Shown here: positions 1-15,000 of the stretch, piece by piece
Layout of the letters: every line of letters starts with the position of its first letter
Position numbering within the stretch: the stretch's first letter is position 1
DNA from: Pisaster brevispinus
Lineage: Eukaryota; Echinodermata; Asteroidea; Forcipulatida; Asteriidae
Reading direction: 5' to 3'
Length of the DNA: 64,000 nucleotides
Assembly (NCBI GenBank): GCA_023634235.1
Contig: JAMKCF010000018.1
Span: 1,029,195 to 1,093,194 of the forward strand
Position numbers and translations under genes: made by a program
The notes under the pieces: model-generated
What the model saw: the letters and a program-made list of their open reading frames with translations, nothing else
Told to the model about the DNA's origin: nothing
Database searches by the model: none

Positions 1-75
1 ATACTTTCTTGCTCTTGGTAGTTTGCGCAATTAGCCCCAGCCCATGTCAAGTTCTCATTTATATGGCTTTATTAC

Positions 76-3000
76 CTTCTTTAAGGTTTTATCCTCACAT
101 CTCTCTTGTACGAATACAGGCATGCCGTCCCCGGTCTTGTTGACCCCAGGTCTTGTCCTACTGGCCGAGTGTAACGTTGACCGGTCGGTGTGACGGTACT
201 TTATCCGCTGGTTGTCCTGGTCATTAAACATTAAGTAAACATTCAGTAAACAAAAACAAATTGTGTCAAGAATACTTTGTAACTTGTGATTGAGTTAGCG
301 TGTGAGTTTTCAGTGAAACCAGGTTTCCAAACCAGAAACAGTTCATGACATAGGCCATTTATTCTTAACAATTTATGTTCTCTTTTTTACAACTTTTATT
401 TTATTTCCAAGTACTTGAACTTACTCTCAAGTATTTTATTAAAACATCATTGAATTAGTATAATACGTTTCAGAATTAGTAACTTTAAAAGCAAGCCATA
501 AACTTGGTTACTGTTTGAAAAGATCTGCATCACCACAGATCTGAATATCAAGACTGGCGTTTTGTTACTCTTACCTTCTTGGGCGTGGGTGGTTTCTTCT
601 CTTCTACAACTTCTTTCTCCTTTGCCTTTTCAAGACTACTCCTCTTCTTGTCTCGTTCCTTCCTCGTCTTTAACTTCTTCTTCTTACTCAGCTTTAACGA
701 CAGAAAAAGGGCAATAGAAAAATACAGCCATAGAAAATCGCACAATGCAGAATTCTGGAGAAAAAAAACCTTAATAGAAATTGCCTGATGGCGTGTATAC
801 ATGTACAAGGACACAAACAGATGCCTGATAAAACAGCATGTAAAATGTTCATTTTGTGGTTTGTGATAAAACTCCCACAACAGCGGATTACTTGATGACA
901 CATCTGCGCATTTCATTGTGTGTTGTCTTTAAATGGTTCAGTTATGGTTTTATAATTTTGGATGATGTTCTCAAAAAAGACAAAGTCTGGGTGTTCCAAA
1001 AATTAATACCATGGGTGGAACGGAACCGAATTTTGTTTTGAATCCTGATCTGAACTGGTTAAAGAAAGGTCAATAAGAAAATCTCAACCACCAATAGTGT
1101 TTCCGAGCTACCTTTGGTGCGAGTGCAAGTAAATGGACAGGAAGACCGTCGTCAATGGAGCTGTCTGAACCAGTTGTGCTGAAAAGAGACAAGAAATATT
1201 AATAGACCTTATGCATTGATGTCATCAAGCCGACATCTTACAGGTAAAAGTATGATGAAACAACGCTTAACGCACATGCGGCGCACAGGATCAGCCAGTG
1301 AGCTACCTTCTTTTGACCTCTAACCTCGAGGCCACCCTACTCAAATGACTGTATGTTGTATGTGCATAAGTCTACATAGATTCAGAGAAGAGTCTGCCAC
1401 CAAGAGTCGGCTCTGGAGACGCCCTGTGCCACAGAGCATCGTGGGGCAAATCCTACATCCTTCACAAAGCTACAAGTTCAACGACTTTGAGAGTTGCTAA
1501 TGACACCCCTATTGAAATAAAAATGGATCAATCTCCAGGTTCACATCCTTTACCTTGATTCTAACGCTGATGAATAATCATCACTGAGGTCGATGATTCC
1601 ATCGGCCGGCAGGGGTGTTCCAGATCGCTCCAGACGACGGAGGATCTGTTGCCGGAGTTTCTCCTCCAGATTGGACAGAATTTGTTCACACTAAAAACAA
1701 ATTGTATTAAAACAAACTTTGTATTTTTTAATTTAACAAACAAAATTTTCAAAATTTTGAAATCCTGCCACCATCATGCTTATTTTATTTTATTTTTTCA
1801 TTTTTGTTTTAAAAATGTTACCTTATAATTACATTTAATCACAACACAGACAATCACAAATTTTGTTTCACTAATAAAAAAAAATCGACAGAAGTTGGAA
1901 ACAATATTCAGTAGTACCACATATTCACGTACAGTTTCACATATTCACATATTAATACATGTACATGCATAAACACAGTATTGGAAGGTGAATGATCAAG
2001 AAAAACATTTATTCAATTAATCAACAAACAAAAGTAATAGATGGAGCGCATTCATATACAAAGGTAAACGAAAGACAAAATATAAAACCAGTAAACAAGG
2101 GTTGAAACCTTAGGATGGTGGGAACCTATAACAATCCTACACATATCATTCACAGGAACACTATGTGGTATAAGATTTCTTTGAGCAGTGGTGGCTCTGA
2201 GAAGATCAGGGCCAAATTTATTAGAGCTGCTTAAGCACAAAAAGTAGCTAAGCACAACAAAATTATGCTTACCAGAATAAGGTTACCAGCCAAACTAGCA
2301 TACCACAAGTACAATTTGTGACTGGAATCCTGCTCATTTCTGCTTAGCAGGAAATTGTTAAGCAATATTTTCTGCTTAAGCAGCTCTATGAAATTGGGCC
2401 CAGGGCCAAATTTATTAGAGCTGCTTAAGCAGATAATAGCATAACATGTTTCTGCTGAGCAGAAATGAGCAGGATACCAATCGCTGATGGGACATGAGAC
2501 ATTGTATTTTGGCTGGTAACTTTATTATTGTAACTTTATTATTGTAAGAATAATATTATAATTTGTTTTTACCCTTATAAGCACTGTATACTCAGTACTT
2601 TCCACAGGCAAATCACTCGGGTGGGATTAGAAACCACGACCTTTGTATTCTTACCACTAGACCATCGACCTAGCCCGGGAAATAACTGAGTATACAGTGC
2701 TTAATACACATCGGTGTAAGGATAAAACCAAATTATATTGTTTTTCCCCAATGCAAAATTAGTAAATATTAAAGCATAGGCCTAATATTGTTGAAACTAG
2801 GTCTGGTTTGCTCTCATCTTAAGACCAGTCTGCTCTGATCAGTTTCTGTAGAATGCTCCAGAAGACGGCCAGAGCATACTGGTCGAACTGTGGAGTACAA
2901 ACCAACACTTCTCATAACCACTACTCAAAAGAGATCTTATGGTGTTATCGCAAGTTTATCTCCAAAGGTAGGGCCATAGATTGGTAAATACTGCAAAAAT

Positions 3001-6000
3001 TAATGACCATAAAAACTTACTTGGTGAGAAGCACCACAGCTGATGATAGTATACTCTACTTTGAGAAAAGATTCCCTTCAAAGTAATACAGTTTGGATCA
3101 TTTTTTACTAAAAAAACATTTGAATCTGAGAAACAATTCATGCATGAATCGTTTCTCCGATTTCTAAGGGTTAGGGTTGGTGTTCGTTCGCTTACGCTTA
3201 ACATGGTTGATTTCTGTGAATTTTTTGTTTTGCTGTTTTCTCAGCAAGTGGACACTGTATTCAGCTGAAACTTTCACAGGTGACTTATATTGTATCTTTC
3301 TCTACAATTTTGCCTATAAATCAGCATTACATTGACCTTAACCCATCTATGACCCTACCTTTAATAACAGGTATTTGATAACTTGCTATCAAAGAACCGC
3401 CAAACATAATGACACGATCAAAATACTATAGCTAAAGAAAAAGAAAACTTACAAATGCCAGCAAAAGACGACTTTACAATATTACTTTCTGTCATGCAAC
3501 ATTCGCAAGCCATAATACACACATACACTCAAAAGATGTTCAAGTTACCGTTGTATGAAAGTTATTGCAGTCGCGACAAGATAGGAGATAATAAAATGTG
3601 AACGTTATTTACTCCATTTCAAAACATCTTTGTAATAATCACATTCCTTTTTGCATCTCATGGTAGTGTCAGGGTATTTGACTCAAGTTCTCCTGCCTCC
3701 GAAAAACTGTCTTCGTCGGTTTAAAGGAAATAAATGAGAGTCCTAAAACTATTTTGAAATAAAAGGAAAATAAAATCTTACTTTGGATTCATTAGGGTCA
3801 AAGTAGTCCAGGATGGTGTCACAGAAGTGGTACCCCATGGCCTCATAGTCTGCTGTTGAGAAATGCGAGTGACTCCCATCAGCCAACGTCGATCCACAAA
3901 ATGTTGCCTGCAACCGGGTGAATAGAAAATAATGTTAAAACATTTACACTGATATGATGTCAAGATTCTTATAAAAATAGTAATAATAATAAGAGCTGAC
4001 ATTCATCTTGCGCCTGCACATATTCCATGTGGCTGTTTAGGAAATTTGTGAGTGATTAAACGCCCTTCTTGGTCAGATGATTAAAGGCCTACCCTTTGGC
4101 TCCTTGAGAACAGTTAAGAGCACCGGACTCAAGCTCTGGTGCTTCTGATCAGGGCCCAATTTCATAAAGCTGTTAAGCAGAAAATTCTGCTCGGCAAATT
4201 TCTTTACTTAGCAAGAAATGAGCGGGGCAGCAGTGGCAACAATGTAAACTTTATGGAATGTTGGCTGGTAACCTGTTTCTGCTAAGCAAGATTTTTCTGT
4301 GGTTAGCAAGTTTTTGTGCTTACAGACTTTACGAAATTGGGCCCAGCAGAGTGTGGGTTCAAGTCCCGGTCGTGGCACTTGTATCCATAAGCAAGATAGT
4401 TTACAATAATTGCTTTTTCCTTTGGATGGGACATTAAACCGTAGGTCCCGTGTACTAGGATTGGTAGAGCACGTAAAACAACCCAGAACACTTATCATGG
4501 AAGAGTAGGGGTTAACCCCAGTGTCTCTGATTCACATAGCAAGCACCCTTGTTTAAAGTTTTTCTCAGGCTTGCGAGCTACAGTGATTAAGTTCACTTAT
4601 GAGGCATCCTTGGTTTCATTACCAGAAATATCTAACAATAACAATTACATTTTCAACAATCTGTTTTTTAGTCTAAAAAAAATTGAACGAGGCAAAGAAA
4701 AAAACGTCTTACCTCCATGGTGTAGCTGTTCATGATTCCCATCTGCCAGACCACAACTCGACCCGTCCCTTCCTTGCTCTTCTGAACTTTGAACTTACAG
4801 ATGTCATAAGAGAACTAAAAAGGAGAGACAATCGCATATAAAGGTCAAATGTCAAAGGTCGGTTAGTTTGCAATCACCAGGGATGAGAGTCACTCCTGAC
4901 AAAAGGGTCGGACAGTAAAATCAAAAGTTTACGATGTATGTTGAAATGATGGCATTTCTAAAATTAAGCCCCTGCAGTTTTAGATTTCAAGGAGCTTTTG
5001 GGCACAGTATCCTCAGCACTAGAAAAGTAGATCAAACCGTACTATTTCATTTCAATCTGTAGAAACAAAACAGCAATTTTTTTCCCAGACAGAAAAATAA
5101 AAGCCTGAATTCAGACAAAAGTCAGAATAATCTAATTCCTGAATCATGTATAGTTTTTTTCCCTTCTTTTCAAAAATTTTGTTTTACGAAAAGAAGGAAT
5201 TTTTGACAAATTCAACTAAAATCTTAGAACTTTTCTCAGTATTTTTGAGTTCAATGGGAGACTTTGGAATGCTAGGTGGCAGCAGACGTAAAATTCCATT
5301 GTTTACTGAGCATTCGAACATTACTGAGAACAATGGATTTAGCTTGTAAGTTTGCTGCCACCCAGTGCCCAAAAGTCCCCCATTATTTGTCATTCCCATT
5401 GTTTATCTTTGATCAAAAATGAGCAAAACAATTCATCATCCCTCTGAAGTCTGCTGCCATTGTTACCAATCACAAAGCCTTTATTTCCTAGCCTGGGGAA
5501 GGGTCCTACCTTGTCTACAGCATTTCTTCCTAAGATGACAGGGAAGACTCGTTCTCGGAGCCGTCTGTTGGGGTTGTTCTTGTTATCACATCCATAGATG
5601 AAGACATTCTGTTTCCTACTGTGACCGTGAAGATCACAGTAGATGGCGACCTCTCGCTCCTCAATCAACCTGAAGGGCAAAGGTCAATCAAGGGTCAAAC
5701 ACTGCTCGCCTTGCATAGTAAATAAAGTGGTTTGATATATCATGTGGTGAATGTGTCTACTCACTACACAGTCAACCCTCCTACTGTCTGACCATTCAAT
5801 ATCATCCACTGTGGTTTGGAATGATAGATGAACTATGCCAGCCTACGATATAATGTGATGAATGCAACTGCACAGGGCTGTACACCAAAGTACATAGTTA
5901 GCTCTGTGCATCGTTGTGCCATCAAAAACACATCTTTTGCAGTTGAACAGTTTCAAATGGTTGGTCACATCAATTGAAATGGTTACCAACAATAGGAGGG

Positions 6001-9000
6001 TGATTGAGATGAGTCACAAGCACAAAATTTGCCTACACCTTCTACTGACTCACTTTTTGATCATGAGTTTGGTGTGAGCAACTGACGGGAATGAGTCTTT
6101 GAGTACACTCTTGTAGTTACGATTGAGGTCTCTCCCAGCGAGTGAGCAACGATAGTTACCAACGATGACGCCGTCTGGGTTCAACATCGGAATGATCTTA
6201 AAGACAAACGTGTCTCTTAGAAGCTGGAAACAAGATGGGAAAAAATAAACTTATTTAGTTTTGGTAAATTTCGTTGCAGATAAGTTAATAGATTGGACGT
6301 AAAGTATTTACAACTGCGTATTCCTAGACGATGATATATCCGAGTGCTGTCCAGGGTTAAAAAGGTGTGGGATAGGGGTCAAGGTTCAAAGGCTACCTGA
6401 CTAACCTTGGCATCACCTGAGGAGCTAGTAAGGAAGTCTAGGAACCCTTTCATCATCCAGCTTGAGTTGGTCTCTCCAGGATGCACCCTGGCTGTTAGGA
6501 CAATTGCTTTCTTCATCTGAAAAAGAAACACACAAAACAACATTTTCAATCGTGGAATTTTTTTGAATGCTCTGCAATCCTGTCTGAAACAAAAGGGAAG
6601 TACAGTACTAACTCTTCACACAAAAACCCTCAAAGAAATATATTTTAAAGCATTTCCTATGGGCTTCTGGGAATCGTTGGGCCAATTTGTGTGACATGGG
6701 CATAGCTTTCAGTGGAATCACACCACAGCTAAAAAATGGATTAGGAATTTTTTTTCAAAATATTTGAATTTTCATGAGTACATAGTTGCCCACAACAAAA
6801 CAGCACAATACCTTTGCATCCTCTGGATTCTTGGCGGGTGAAGTGATGGTCAAGATATTGACGATGTTTCCTGCCAACGACCGACACAAGATTCTCTGCT
6901 TGCAGAACTTACTGCAGACTGGGTCGTTGGATAAATTCTGAAGATAGTCCTGACCCAAAAAACAACAACAAAACCACAATGATCAAGAAAATTTCACTCA
7001 GTCTGAAAAAAAAACCCCAATATTTTTGTAGCATTTTATTTTAAAAGAAATTATTTGTTTTGTCATGTTTATTTTGTAAAGTAATCATAATAAATAAAAG
7101 CTGGAGAGATTGTTTTAAAGATTGTTGAAAGTTTAAAATTTTACACTAAAAATCTAAGGAAAAAACAAAAACACGATAGAGAGTCATAGCTGACAAAAAA
7201 GCCTGAAACTAGAGTCCAAAGTTTAGAAGGTTCCTAGAAATGATTGTATTTCAACTTGAATTGAACCCATGAGATTTAGATTTCAAGGCACTTTTAGGAA
7301 CAATATCCTCAGAGTAGATCAAAGAGCAGGATTTATTTAAGTCTGAAGAAAAATATCATCTATTTTTTCCACCAGTCAGGCATAAAAATTTCTGAATTCA
7401 GATAAAGATCTAAATTTCTCATCCCTGGAAACCTTTCATCATGGCACAACCATTTGTCTTGACCAAAATGAGGCTGGAAACAAAATAGTCTGGCCCATCT
7501 GTTTGATCAGAACCAGAATTCTTAACTAGTATTGTATACAGGGAACATGACCAACATGGCGGGTGAAAGAAACAATCACAACTTACTTGTAAATCTGAGT
7601 ATGTATAAGGATAACAATGAGCGAAATAGCAGACGTCGTTGTCGTGAGGGAAAATGCAGGTCCATGTTAACGAGTAGAAATTCTTGTCCCCTTTACCCTC
7701 AGACCTCCTGAAGACAATTCAAAGGAAAACAAATTACGTGTACCGTCTGTGACTGGTATCCTGCTCAGAGTTGCTAAGCAGTAAATAATTGTTAAGCACA
7801 ATTTTCTGCTTAAAGGTGGGGTCATAGATTGGTTTTTGTTAACATTTTCATAGAGCTGCTTAATCACAAGTAGCACAAAACAGCTACCACAATGCTTACC
7901 ACAAGAAGGTTACCAGCCAAAATACCATATCAAATACCCCATCTGTGACTGGTATCCAGCTGAGATTTGCTAAGTAGTAAAGTGTTCATCAAAAATCTCT
8001 GCTTAAGCAGCTCTATGAAATTAAGCCCAGTCTTTAATAAACACTTTTAAAATTCAAATGCTGTAAAAATGACTTAAGAAGGATGTGAGAAAGAGAATTT
8101 CAAGTAGAAGAATCTTAACAAATCAAACCCATTTTAAATTTGTCTTATTTGACAAAACTAACTCTTCCCATATTGTATTTTTTTCCCAACTTACTTGAGG
8201 TAGTTTTTGAAATATTTGATGTCATCCCCTGATCTTCTCCAGCCGATGTTTTTCTTCTGTGCTTCAATTTCAGAGTACAGCAGTGGTCTCATACCATCGT
8301 TGTATAAACTGCCCGGCTGGAAGAAGGATAGAAATTACAGAAATGACTACTGAAAGTTCGGACGCTGAAGAGACAAGGAAGGAAGTTTCAATTTTAGATG
8401 TGGAAGGCAAACCTCTGAGAATTATTCCAGGGAAAACCCATGCAATCAGGTAGGGACAGAAAACCCAATCCACCTAGTGCCCCCAGGTGGATTTGAACCG
8501 GGTTTCCAGAGGTGGAAGTGGGGAAAGATACGCCAACCGAACCACCCAGGGTTGCTGAGTATAGGCCTTCATCATGGTGCGGCCATCTTGATTTTCTCCC
8601 ATTCAACTCAATGTAATCAAACCGAGGCCGGAAGGAAATATAGCCTGGTTCCTTTTTGTACAATGACTATTAGCATCCTTTACCGTTACTGGATACAGGG
8701 AACATGACCAAGATGGTGGCAGCATGATGAAGGTCTGTTATAGCTTCATTCATACCTTCATCAGGTTGGTGATTGTGAAGCGATACTTGATGCCTTTTCT
8801 CATGTTCTGTATTCTGAAGTAGAACCACTGTGTGTGTTTCTCGGTGTAGAGATCGTAGCGGAGATGTAACTCGTACTCATACTCCGACCTAAAAGGGAAA
8901 GAACGATCACAAAATATCACTCTAGAAACACTAAGCTGTTGAGTTTTGAGTTTTGAGTTTTGAGTTTTGAGGTATAATACCTTTAGTTTGCATTGATTAC

Positions 9001-12000
9001 GGGTTGAAAAATGGCATCTCAATATTTGTCTTAATGGGGGACTTTTGGAATGCTAGGTGGCAGCAGACTTACCACGTAAATCCATTGTTCACGGTAATGT
9101 TCGCATGCTCAGAACTACGTAAACATTTACCTGGTAAGTCTGCTGCCACCTAGCGTTTCAAAGTCTCCCATTCAAAATGATAGACCAACTCAAGGTTCGC
9201 AATCCCTCAAGTATAACGTTATCACAGGAAGATATACAAGGCAGATGTTACTCACACTTTGAGTGCCTTCATAAGGTTCCCACTCTCAAACCGAGACTCG
9301 AAGATGAGCGTCGTGTCTTCCTCTGTCTTGATCTTGACCGCTCTCATTGGACAGCCGCTCCTGCTGCCTCCGACCCTCGACCTCATGAACTGAACAGGAC
9401 AGAAAAAAAATCAACCTTAGATGAGAATGTGTTCAAGTGAGCAACTTTGGTTATGGCTATTGGCTGCTGGCTGTGGCTGTGGCTATGGCCATTGGCTGTG
9501 GCTATTGGCTGCTGGCTATTGGCTGCTGGCTATTGGCTGAGGCTATTGGCTGTGACTATTGGCTGTGGCTATTGGCTGTTGGCTATCGGCTGTGGCTATG
9601 GCCATTGGCTGTGGTTATTGGCTGCTGGCTGTGGCTATTGGCTGAGGCTATTGGCTATGGCTATTGGCTATGGCTATTGGCTGTGGCTATTGGCAGTGGC
9701 TACAGGCAGCAAAACTGAAATACACGCAGGTATACAGATAATGACACCACATGCCAAAATCAGGCACTTCTTTGAAAATAGTGACATGGCATTAAGAGAC
9801 AATCAAACCATTTCCCATGATGTCAATGTGATGGGAAGTGATGTTTCAAACATTCCATGCTGGGAAATACTTTCTTTACAGGCCCTAATTAGGTGAAAGC
9901 TCTTATTCACATCTATTGGACAAGGAAGTTTGGGCAGGAAGTGCCTTGGCAGGAAGTGCCTTGGCATGGACCACCACAAAAAACAAACAATTTGACTCAC
10001 GTAGGCCTCTTTAGTTGGTGGGCAGAAGTAGACAACTCTCCCCTCCCCCTCTGCAGCTGGTTGTGGCATCTTCTCATAACCGCCTACAAAATATAGATAT
10101 TAATTATTTTTCACATTTTTTACTGAACCAGAATTTATTTTACAAGACCAGATTAAAAAAGAGAAGAAAATACATTTGTTTTATGAAGAGAAGATTTATC
10201 TCATTTTAATTATACAGTAGGTAAATATACTTCCATACTCAACAGAATTAAACTATATCAGTTACATGTAATGTCAGTCCTGATGAATTTGTTCCAAGAA
10301 TAAAAGATCAGACTCCAAGTCAACACTAGACCAACAAAAATTGGGTTTTAAATTAAATATATCATACAGAAAGGTATTGCTATTTAATTGCTAAACACAA
10401 GACCAACAGACTTGTTCAGTCAGGAGTTTACTGGCCCGAAGCTAAAATCACTGGTCTCTGGACTGCGATCCAGTGTAGAATTTGAGTCCTGACTTCACAA
10501 TCTGAAGCTCTTGGTTCAAGAAGACAACTCACTTGGCTCATAGAAACCTTCCGACTCTGCTGGCACGTAAGGTTTGTGGTACACACGGTTAGATAAGACC
10601 TCAACATCAGCTGGCCTATAATGGACAAAAAGTAAAAACAAAATTGTTTTTCAGTATGCAAGAGATATCATGGGTATAGGATATTTTACTTTGTTCATTT
10701 CTAAAAATGACCGAATAGAATGAAAACTACTTTCTTTCTCAGTTAGTGAATAATTCTCAGTCAGTCAGTAATTCTCAGTTGGTAAGTCATTTTCAGTCGG
10801 TTAAGTCATTCTCAGTCAGTACTTCATTTTTAGTCAGTCAAGTCATTCTCAGTTGGTCCTTTATGTTTAGTCAGTCAAGCCATTTTCAGTTGGTCAGTGT
10901 CCACATCCTGATCCCCAGCCATACCAACCCTACGCTCATGTCCACAATACTGGCTGTGGCTGCAGCTGGATTGTCACATTAACATATATTGAAGCATGGG
11001 GGCCATAGCAACACCTTTAGCAACAGCCACAGCCAAACATTCAGCCTAACCCTCTTGTGACTCACCAACACCCTTCGCATTAGCGACAACCACCAATTCG
11101 GCCGAACACACTTAGTTGCTTACCATCTTGGAGCTTGTTGTGACCCGCCTTCTTTGGACATTGCGTATAAATGCCTGGGCTCCCTGAGTCTTGGCACCTG
11201 TTAATAAAATTTGTAAATAAATATGTTGAAGGCAAACTATTTACTCAGTACTTAAATGTATTTCAAAGACTTCTTAAAGGTGTTATACAGGATTGGTAAA
11301 GCTGACGAAATATTCGTAGACAGTGTTCATGTTTTGTGTGATCAACCATACATGAAACAACAAACCTGTGCAAATTTGGGCTGAATCCGTTGTATTAGTC
11401 AGGAGAAAATAGTGCTAAACCATGTCGATTTTCAGCATGTAAACACATTTTTCTTAATTTTTGTTGTAACAACCAAAATCATTAGTTGCCTTTTTAAAGT
11501 TTTCAGATACAGTTTTCTTGAATATGACTTCATTTCAAAATTAAATATTTCACAGAAAAAGTGGTTCTAACATGAGTCAGGAGAGAATAGTGAAAAGCCA
11601 TGCACAATAATTTAAACACATTGTCCTTAACTTTGGTTGTATCAAGGGAAATCAGCTGTTAGGCAGTTTTTTAAAAAGGTTTTTAGATTCAGTGTTCTCT
11701 ATTTAGACTTCATTTCAGGGAAAGATTTCACAGAAAAAATAGTTCTAGTATGAACATCATAATCAGTAAGCTTTCAGACTAAAATTAAACAATTATGGTT
11801 TTTATCCTTAATTACCAATCCTGTATAATACCTTTAAGCAATGTCAATATTCCATCCTAATTTTACTTGATTCACACGGCAAGTTTTTTTTCTACTTACC
11901 ATCTTTCCTGCTTGATACTTGAAAGTAAGCTGAGTTGTTCTTTTCTCCTCTTGCCGATTATCTGATGAGGAGCAAAAAAAAATCTGCATTATTCCCTGTA

Positions 12001-15000
12001 TCCCAAGACATTGATAATTCAAAGTCTTGTTGCATGAAAGGCAACCAGACTATTCTCCCTCCAGCCTCACTTTGGTTCTATAGACCTGAATGGATGGGAA
12101 TCAAGATGAATGACTACGATGAAGATTTCTTCCACCCCAAAGCTGGTCCCAAACACACGACGCAGCACCGTGTGTAAATTTCACTCAATCTCAGCTGACA
12201 TGATTTGCATTCCATTGAAAGGCACCTCTTTAATCACATGAACATTTCAGATGCAATTTTGTCAACCAATTAATGATATTGAGGCAAACTTTTCAAGTAT
12301 ATTACCAGTGTGTTCTGGAGAAAATAAAATTAGAGTTGTACGAAAGTTTATCAACTGCAGAAAGCAAAACACAAATCAGCAGAATAGTGGAAGACCTGTG
12401 GTGTGACTCTAACGGTGCTACTCAAATGAATGCTACAGACAATTAGCAACTTGACGACCATCTACACAACTACAAACAATGATACGACATGCAATAACAA
12501 ATGCCGCATGCACAGCAAAGAAAGCTAATTATCAATATACGTCCACTTGCAGATTTTTAATTAGTGTCCATGGCTAACGAGCTTAGCATGGACAACCAAA
12601 CACTGATTGTGTTTGTTTAGTTATTGAGGCATCCATGAACTGTAATAAGACACTGACAAATAATTTCAAATTCCAAGAATGGGTTGGCCGGTTGACACTT
12701 AATAGACTATGAGTCTCGCACACTATTCGAATATTGAGACATGTTTAAGTGCGCGAGTTTGTTTCCATCACTTGTTAAAGCAATCTACGTGGGAGCACCA
12801 AAATGTTTAAATACAATAGGCTTGAGACTTGCACTGTCTATTGGTTGCCCTGCTGACATTATACATGTATAACAGGATAGTTAAGTAAGCAAATTCATGT
12901 AAAAACTGGACCACTGGCAGGGCATGAATTTGGGGAAAAGAATCCACAAAAAAACTTGTAAGATTGCGATAGTGCTCACAAAAAGAAAACGAAAAAAAAG
13001 AGAGAAACTGAGGAAAATGCATGTTTGTATAATCAAAAGGTAGTGAACAATCGCAATCGGGATCGCTACCGTGGCCACATAATGCCATAAGAGGATGGTG
13101 GCCCCCTGCAGCGCCCCCTTCCAAAATAAAAGCATAGACCCCCCCCCCCCCTCCTCACTGACAAACCCATTCCCACATGTTCAGTGTTGACTACCATTAT
13201 TTAAGTAACCCCACAACCTAAACAAGTACTGCAGTCCAGAGTTTTCCAAACAGATACTTCCAAGAAATTAATTTTTTAGGCTTTCAATTTAAAATTTCCT
13301 CCTAGAATAGGTTCCACAAATATTGGATGCATAAGTGATGTACATGTACTGTCACAGAATTTAATTACGAGGCAGGTGAAATCTGGACTATTCCATTTCA
13401 TGAGGCAAACATTGAATAGTATAGACCTTTCTTTTGCAGCGTCACAGTCCAAGTTTTTGCCAACCCAGGCTGGAAAACTATGGAAAGCCATAAATGCAAA
13501 ACGAAAAACAGATAGCTACAGTTTGTAACAATGTTACACAAATATTCAAAAATAGTGTTGAATTTATTTGAAACAAAGTAACCGATCATGGGAGGTATTT
13601 TATTTTATTAGAAGTTTGCCGAAAATGTTGAATTTGGTTGAAACATCTGTTAACACGATTGAATGTTTTACTAACATTCGGCGGTCCATGCCAACCAGCG
13701 CTGTTTGTTTATCAACAATGGAAAGGTCTATACAAATAATGAATGTTTATGAGTGCAATGGTGCAAATATTTTCATGAGTTGAAAGATGGAATGTTCTAC
13801 TCAACGAGGCGGAGCCGAGTTGAATGGAACATTCCATCTTTCAACGAATGCAAATATTCGCACTGTTGCACGAATGAAAAACATTCATTATTTGTTTTAT
13901 ATAACATCCAAGTAGATCAGTAACACTGCTGCATTACCAAAGACACGCGCACGCAGTGATGTTTTACGCACCGTGCAATAGTACTTTTCGGATGGAACGA
14001 AAAATGCACGGTGAATGGAACGAAAAATGCACGGTGAGTGACGTAGCGTGCAATAGTACTTTTATTTGCAATCACGTGATGGACAATCCTTCAATCAAAT
14101 GGCAAGGATCTGCTTGGGTGTTATATAACTTTCAATAACATATGTTGAAATGCTGAGTGATCAACATGCATGTAGTATGCTTAATATTATAACAATGATA
14201 AACACTGAATATTCATAAAGCAAGCTGATGAATATTTATGAGGGCTACTAGCTGAGCAATCACACAAGTCGCTGAGTTTTGATTGTGCAGGCTGATGGAG
14301 TTTTATGAATGAAAGTGACCATTCACGTCAGTTATTAATAGATGTTAAAGTGTTCTTAAGAATACAGGCTGATGAATATTCATGTAAATATAACTGGGCT
14401 TCAAATGATGAAAATTGGTGCATACTAGTACTACAATACTTATTGAGATTAAGGCTATGTCCGAATTGACAGCTATGTCAGCTACATCTACGGCTGGATC
14501 GCCGCGTCATAATGCGCTGAAGTATAGAACGCCCTCAGTAACACCCTTCACAACAGTCGTAGCCGTAACCAGCTGAAGATTCAGTAATAGCCAAAGGCCT
14601 TGTTCCAATTAGCGGGTGCGGCTGTTGCTTGATCATCACATGAAGCATTGTAGAAAAGGATGCCCATGGCAACGAGGTTAGCAACAGCCACATCCATAGC
14701 CGCAAATTGGGTTCGGCCTCCATGTTGCGTGCAATATGATGCAGTTTAATTGATGGATTGAACAACTTACAGTGACTAATCACAGAATCCCACAATGAAT
14801 GCAGAGAATCATAGGGGGAGCCGGGTGCTGAAAATTGTCAAAGAATTATTCCTTTTTTAAAAACTCATTTAATATCAAAAATAAAAACAAAAAGCCCTCT
14901 TCTGCTGCTTCCCACATTGTATTGTAAACTTGGGTGTGATCCCTGGCTATATAGCAGTTACAGGTTGAATGGCTTCTGGCTAGCACCCCTGAACAAAGAT

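Noticed and set aside
9437..9896. Hydrophobic frames rich in WLLAVAIGC
   Set aside because: Pure translation of the GGCTATTGGCTG repeat; it would otherwise look like a membrane protein.
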